Shown here one piece after another: positions 60,101-64,000 of a stretch of DNA of 64,000 nucleotides. This DNA comes from Clavelina lepadiformis (Eukaryota > Chordata > Ascidiacea > Aplousobranchia > Clavelinidae). The stretch is taken from positions 12,781,820 through 12,845,819 of the forward strand of contig NC_135248.1 of NCBI RefSeq assembly GCF_947623445.1. Reading direction: 5' to 3'. Every line of letters starts with the position of its first letter. Positions within the stretch are counted from its first letter, which is position 1. A model generated the notes under the pieces. It ran no database searches. It was not told the origin of the DNA and was given only the letters and a program-made list of their open reading frames with translations. Both the position numbers and the translations under genes were made by a program.

Positions 60101-63100
60101 TTAGGCCAGTGTTTCCAAAAGATTGGTAATGACCGAAATATGAGTTATCATCATTGTACTGATGGGCCAAAATTATGTTTTCCACATAGACAACCATTGA
60201 TATTGTAGTGGCTAAAAATGATATACTGTATACAGTTATGTTTAGGTTTTCAAGCAATGTGTAAAACTGTCTTACAATGTCAAACTACTGCAGTGCACCT
60301 CTACTCTTTTTGCTTTAGCTAACTATTTAATTAAGAGTTACCTTTGCTCACAAAATCATTTTAGCAAGTGCGCACATCAGACTAATCAGACAAATTAAGA
60401 ACGAATGCAGTGTGGTTTTGCTTTTAAAACGACATTTTTGTCCTTAACTTGGTGCAATTGTCTGTTATGATCATCTCTCTACACTCACATCTCTATTTAT
60501 GTCAAAAATGTTGGCGATAATGGCATGATAAGGATTCAGAGTTTTGCATTCCCCTCTTTTTCACAGATTCAAGACATCTTGGAACTTCATCATGAAGATT
60601 TAACTAAGGTCAACATGGCTAACAGTAGTTCAGTTCAAGCTTATCTCACTGCTGTTCGTGCAGCCAGGCAGGCGGACAAGAAAACGCTGTCAAAAATGAT
60701 GAAGGATAAAGCCAATGAAGATATCAGGTCGGTCTTAATCCTCAATTTACTTTAAAACCTTTAGGTCACCTAAATATAGCTCTTCTTGCCTGTAATGTGA
60801 CATGGATGTATTTAAGACATTTTCACAGATCATTACAGTAAGCTTGAAGCCCTGGTTTGATCTGATGTAGACATAACCTCCATCAGTAAAATCACATCAG
60901 AAGTATCTCACAATCTCTATCTCATCTTGCTTTTCTGTTCAGACTGACCCTAATCGACGTGCTTGCCGCTACTCAAACCCCTGCATCTCAAGCTGTTCTC
61001 ATGAAGAATTTGGATTTTACTAAAACGGAGAATACGGGAGACATCGAACGTGCTCTCTCAGGGATTGCTTTCTCGTCGCATCCATCGGAACTTGCTCTGA
61101 AAGATCTTGCTGTGAGTATCCTCCATTTCAATTATCACACAGGTCCTTGAGTGTCAGACTTGCGAGTGCTGGTTAGGGTTTGAATGTTTGTTATATTTGA
61201 TGTTTTTGGTTACTAGTTTTATAACCTGTGGTAGCGCTAAATGAAACCCATAACATAGGGGTGCCCCACATGTGTATGACACACCTGTGTTGTAATAACC
61301 CAACCGAACCAGAGATAATGCTAAAGTTAATAAAATTATTTTGATATTCTCGATGTTTTAGGATAAATTTCTTTTCAAAATTTATAAATTTAAGAAATGA
61401 CCATGGATGTAGGACTTGATTTTTATCACTTGTTTGGAGTTCAAAGGTTTTGAGTTTTGGGTCATGTTTGGGATTAAAGTACGACTACAAATATCATATT
61501 TCTCACATTTTACAGAAAGTATTTAAAGGAAAAATTGGGAACCCAAAGATTAAGGAGACAGTAGCCCTTGCCATTGGTGCTGTTCTTAATAAGTTTTGCA
61601 GAATAAAAGAGGGAAATTGCAAGCGTAAGGTTTGTCTTAATAGTGAAAACATTGCTCTTAAAGTAGCTTAACTTTGTATAGGACAGACTTCATAGTACTT
61701 TTATTTGAATAACGTTTCTTGACTGCATAGTGTTTGTGAGATCGAGAAATTGATTTGCTTTTCTAGGTAAAAGTGGCGATGGTTAAACTATTTCCATTTT
61801 CATGGCTATATAAGTTCTGTGTTAGCTTTGTTCTGATATTCTTAGATTTAATTTGTCTTAAACAATGTCTCTTGTTGTTTATTGTTATTAACTCGCTCCA
61901 TATATCTGTACCAAAACCAAAAGTAATGTGATGTCAATGTAGGTTGTAAAGGAAGTCCGAGACATGATGCTTCAGGGTTTAAAAGAAGCGGAGAGTGAAG
62001 ACGACCAAACCCTTTACATCCACTTTGTGAGAAACTCAGCCCAGCCTGGCTTCATACCACAGCTCCTTCATTATGCTGAGAATAGCGCGTACCCCCTTGT
62101 GCACCACCTAGCGATCACATCACTCGGAGTGTACGACAATTCCCAGTTAAATAAGGACGTCATTCCGGTTATGAGTCGAATTTTCCACCAGAATTGGAAG
62201 AAATATGAAAGCACAGTCCGCTCGGCTGCAGCTAATCAGATCCTCATGGCCGATCCATCTGAGCGCGACGTTCAGAACCTGGTCCTGTCGCTTCCGGAAC
62301 TCAAGTCCAGGGAACTGGCCAATTTCATCTACGCACGCATAATGGATCTTATTAAGACCGGTCATTCATCCAGGTATGTCGGGTGCAACGTTGATTATGA
62401 CGCAATAAGGACGTTTGAATGGCTGGACGTAGATGCAGATGCTTTGAATTAACTCTTTGCGGACAAAGATTTGTTCGTGAATACTGTCATTGTTTGCTAT
62501 GAGCCTATAACGATGGAAAGAAACCTTGCCTATCGATTTGATAGCGTGTAATTGACAGACGGTAATTATGTTATCTGCTGAAAATTTTATAACGCAACTT
62601 CTGTTTTCTAGACCTACCTTGCTGAAGGTATTGCAAGACAGATCATACGGAAATTACTGGACTTTAGCGCAAGCTGGTATGGCGTCCGCGTTCACCGGTT
62701 ATATTTTTAAGTGAGTATTAACAACGCCTACAAATAAGTAGGCGCCTTTATATTCTGCCTTTCATTTATGCAGCGTTTTTCCGGAGCACATGGACGTTCC
62801 CACATTATACCGCGTGAAAGTGAACGTAAAAATTGCACTAAAATACTTCTGTTGGAAAATGCGCTCATACGTGTTCAGTGACTGCGGCTCAAATGGTGAA
62901 AAATCATCAGGAAATTACAACCTTGCATGAACTTTTCTCAAAAAAAAAAGTCAAAAATGTACATCCTTAAACCATGCTCGATCAAACGTACGCTCATCGA
63001 CTATAGGACCACGTGGCACTAAACAGATACAACTAACAAACTTCGTCGCATCATATAATTACGAATTAATGTTTAGTGGCACGGAATCTCACGGAACCTA

Positions 63101-63698
63101 CGGTCTCTTCATGGAATATAGCAACGCTGGGATGATGAGAAGAACAGCAGTCGACTTCAGCCTGCATGGCAAAGGTGACAACATTGCTCTTACTCAGGTA
63201 AGTCTTTGACTAACCTGCACTGGTCGGTCGGTTCCGGATTTAATCGATCTCGGACCCCAACTTGATGCTTTTTAAACCCGTTATTATCGAGCCTTGATAT
63301 AATAGGCAATGGCATCCTACTCTTGCTTCATCAGCAAAGCAAAGTGCTCTCTTGCGTTTGCTCGCCCCGTGCAATAGCAACGATGGGAATTAACTAATGA
63401 AACTCGCGGATGCGTTATATCTACCCCGTTTCAAGTTTCAACAACCGTTTAAACGAATAATTTTTTTCAGCTGGGTATCGTCGCCCAGGGCTTAGAGGGG
63501 TTGACCGGAAGTGCAGCGGACGAGGGCGAAGAAGAACTTGACTCGATGGTGGGTATGGCGTCGTCCATGATGGGGGTCAAACTGCGACCTTTGACCTTTT
63601 TCCGAGGTTACAGCAACATGATGTCACTGATATGGTCGGGCAGCTCTGGTGACCCCGCAGGAGTGGAAGCCTTTTTGCTTCTCACAGACCATTTACAG
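57195..63698 (+). CDS. MTTP: Microsomal triglyceride transfer protein large subunit (3' end outside window)
   Basis: Acts in the endoplasmic-reticulum lumen, loading lipid onto apolipoprotein B-like proteins, normally as a heterodimer with protein disulfide isomerase. Sixteen exons join in phase to 755 residues: 57195-57255, 57536-57661, 57889-57971, 58355-58483, 58731-58838, 59013-59129, 59423-59568, 59743-59828, 59911-59996, 60567-60727, 60943-61111, 61516-61629, 61943-62373, 62612-62710, 63077-63197, 63471-63698. Exon 1 is a signal peptide (MGLTQIICWLCVCLCCGFAS). The N-terminal lipoprotein domain begins YYEKDKLYRYSYETEV. The helical domain shows FSSHPSELALKDL, KVFKGKIGNPKIKETV, YAENSAYPLVHHLAITSLG and RIFHQNWKKYESTVRSAAA. 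The C-terminal lipid-binding part has ADEGEEELDSM and VKLRPLTFFRGYSNMMS. Human MTP has 894 residues, so roughly 110-140 residues remain beyond the window. Confidence 0.95.
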
Positions 63699-64000
63699 GT
63701 GCTTAGTTACGTCACCATCCTAGCTTTATGACGCCAGTCGTCCTTGTCCTTAGCGATTTATTTTGAAAGCTGTTTTGTGGTTTTTGTGTTTTTGAACGTG
63801 GGTGTTGTGTGTATTAGATTTAGGCGTGTCCTGTTACCTCACTGCCTTAGTGCAGAATTGAAGCTCGCACAACTGATAAAAAAATACTGCGATTTTCGTG
63901 CCATAGTGTTATGTGGGCTCGGGATTTTAAATAAAAGTCTTTCTTGCCTGTTTTGCTCGAGAATTCGATAAAGTAGCGTAACTCAAAATCTTTGGTCCAA

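Overview
The window looks like nuclear DNA of a tunicate, most likely an ascidian; this is an inference. It is AT-rich, has compact genes with short GT-AG introns, and carries two connexin genes. Connexins are known only from vertebrates and tunicates, and vertebrate connexins usually keep their coding sequence in one exon, whereas each connexin here is cut into ten. No CRISPR array, operon or other prokaryotic feature is present, and I found no convincing tRNA or rRNA gene.

Layout. 3.5-5.4 kb: a six-exon minus-strand gene for a small type I membrane protein with two PPxY motifs, not matched to a named family. 7.8-8.7 kb: a broken copy of a multicopy, probably mobile-element-derived protein. 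11-22.5 kb: a minus-strand tandem array of intronless carbonyl reductase (CBR1-type SDR) genes, with five open copies and two relics, and with a hAT-type miniature element just upstream of one copy. 26.5-37.2 kb: two connexin genes in convergent orientation with matching ten-exon structure, separated by a 671-bp terminal-inverted-repeat element. 37.2-44.1 kb: no gene recognised. 44.1-45 kb: the 3' part of a TXNDC15-type thioredoxin-like membrane protein, minus strand. 45-50.4 kb: repeats only (a 468-bp miniature element and a SINE-like piece). 50.4-52.5 kb: a three-exon class A (rhodopsin-like) GPCR with a roughly 220-residue cysteine-rich ectodomain. 53.7 kb: a second hAT-type miniature element. 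57.2 kb to the right edge: the first sixteen exons of microsomal triglyceride transfer protein, running off the window.

The genes do not form one pathway. The two clusters that do belong together are paralogue groups. The carbonyl reductases would be cytosolic NADPH-dependent reductases of carbonyl compounds; the most upstream copy has lost the catalytic serine, and copies 1-3 share a nearly uniform 3' third that suggests gene conversion. The two connexins would be subunits of gap-junction channels and share an unusual second extracellular loop and C-terminal tail. Exon boundaries were placed by hand from splice consensus, reading phase and family similarity; all phases close, but no transcript data were available.
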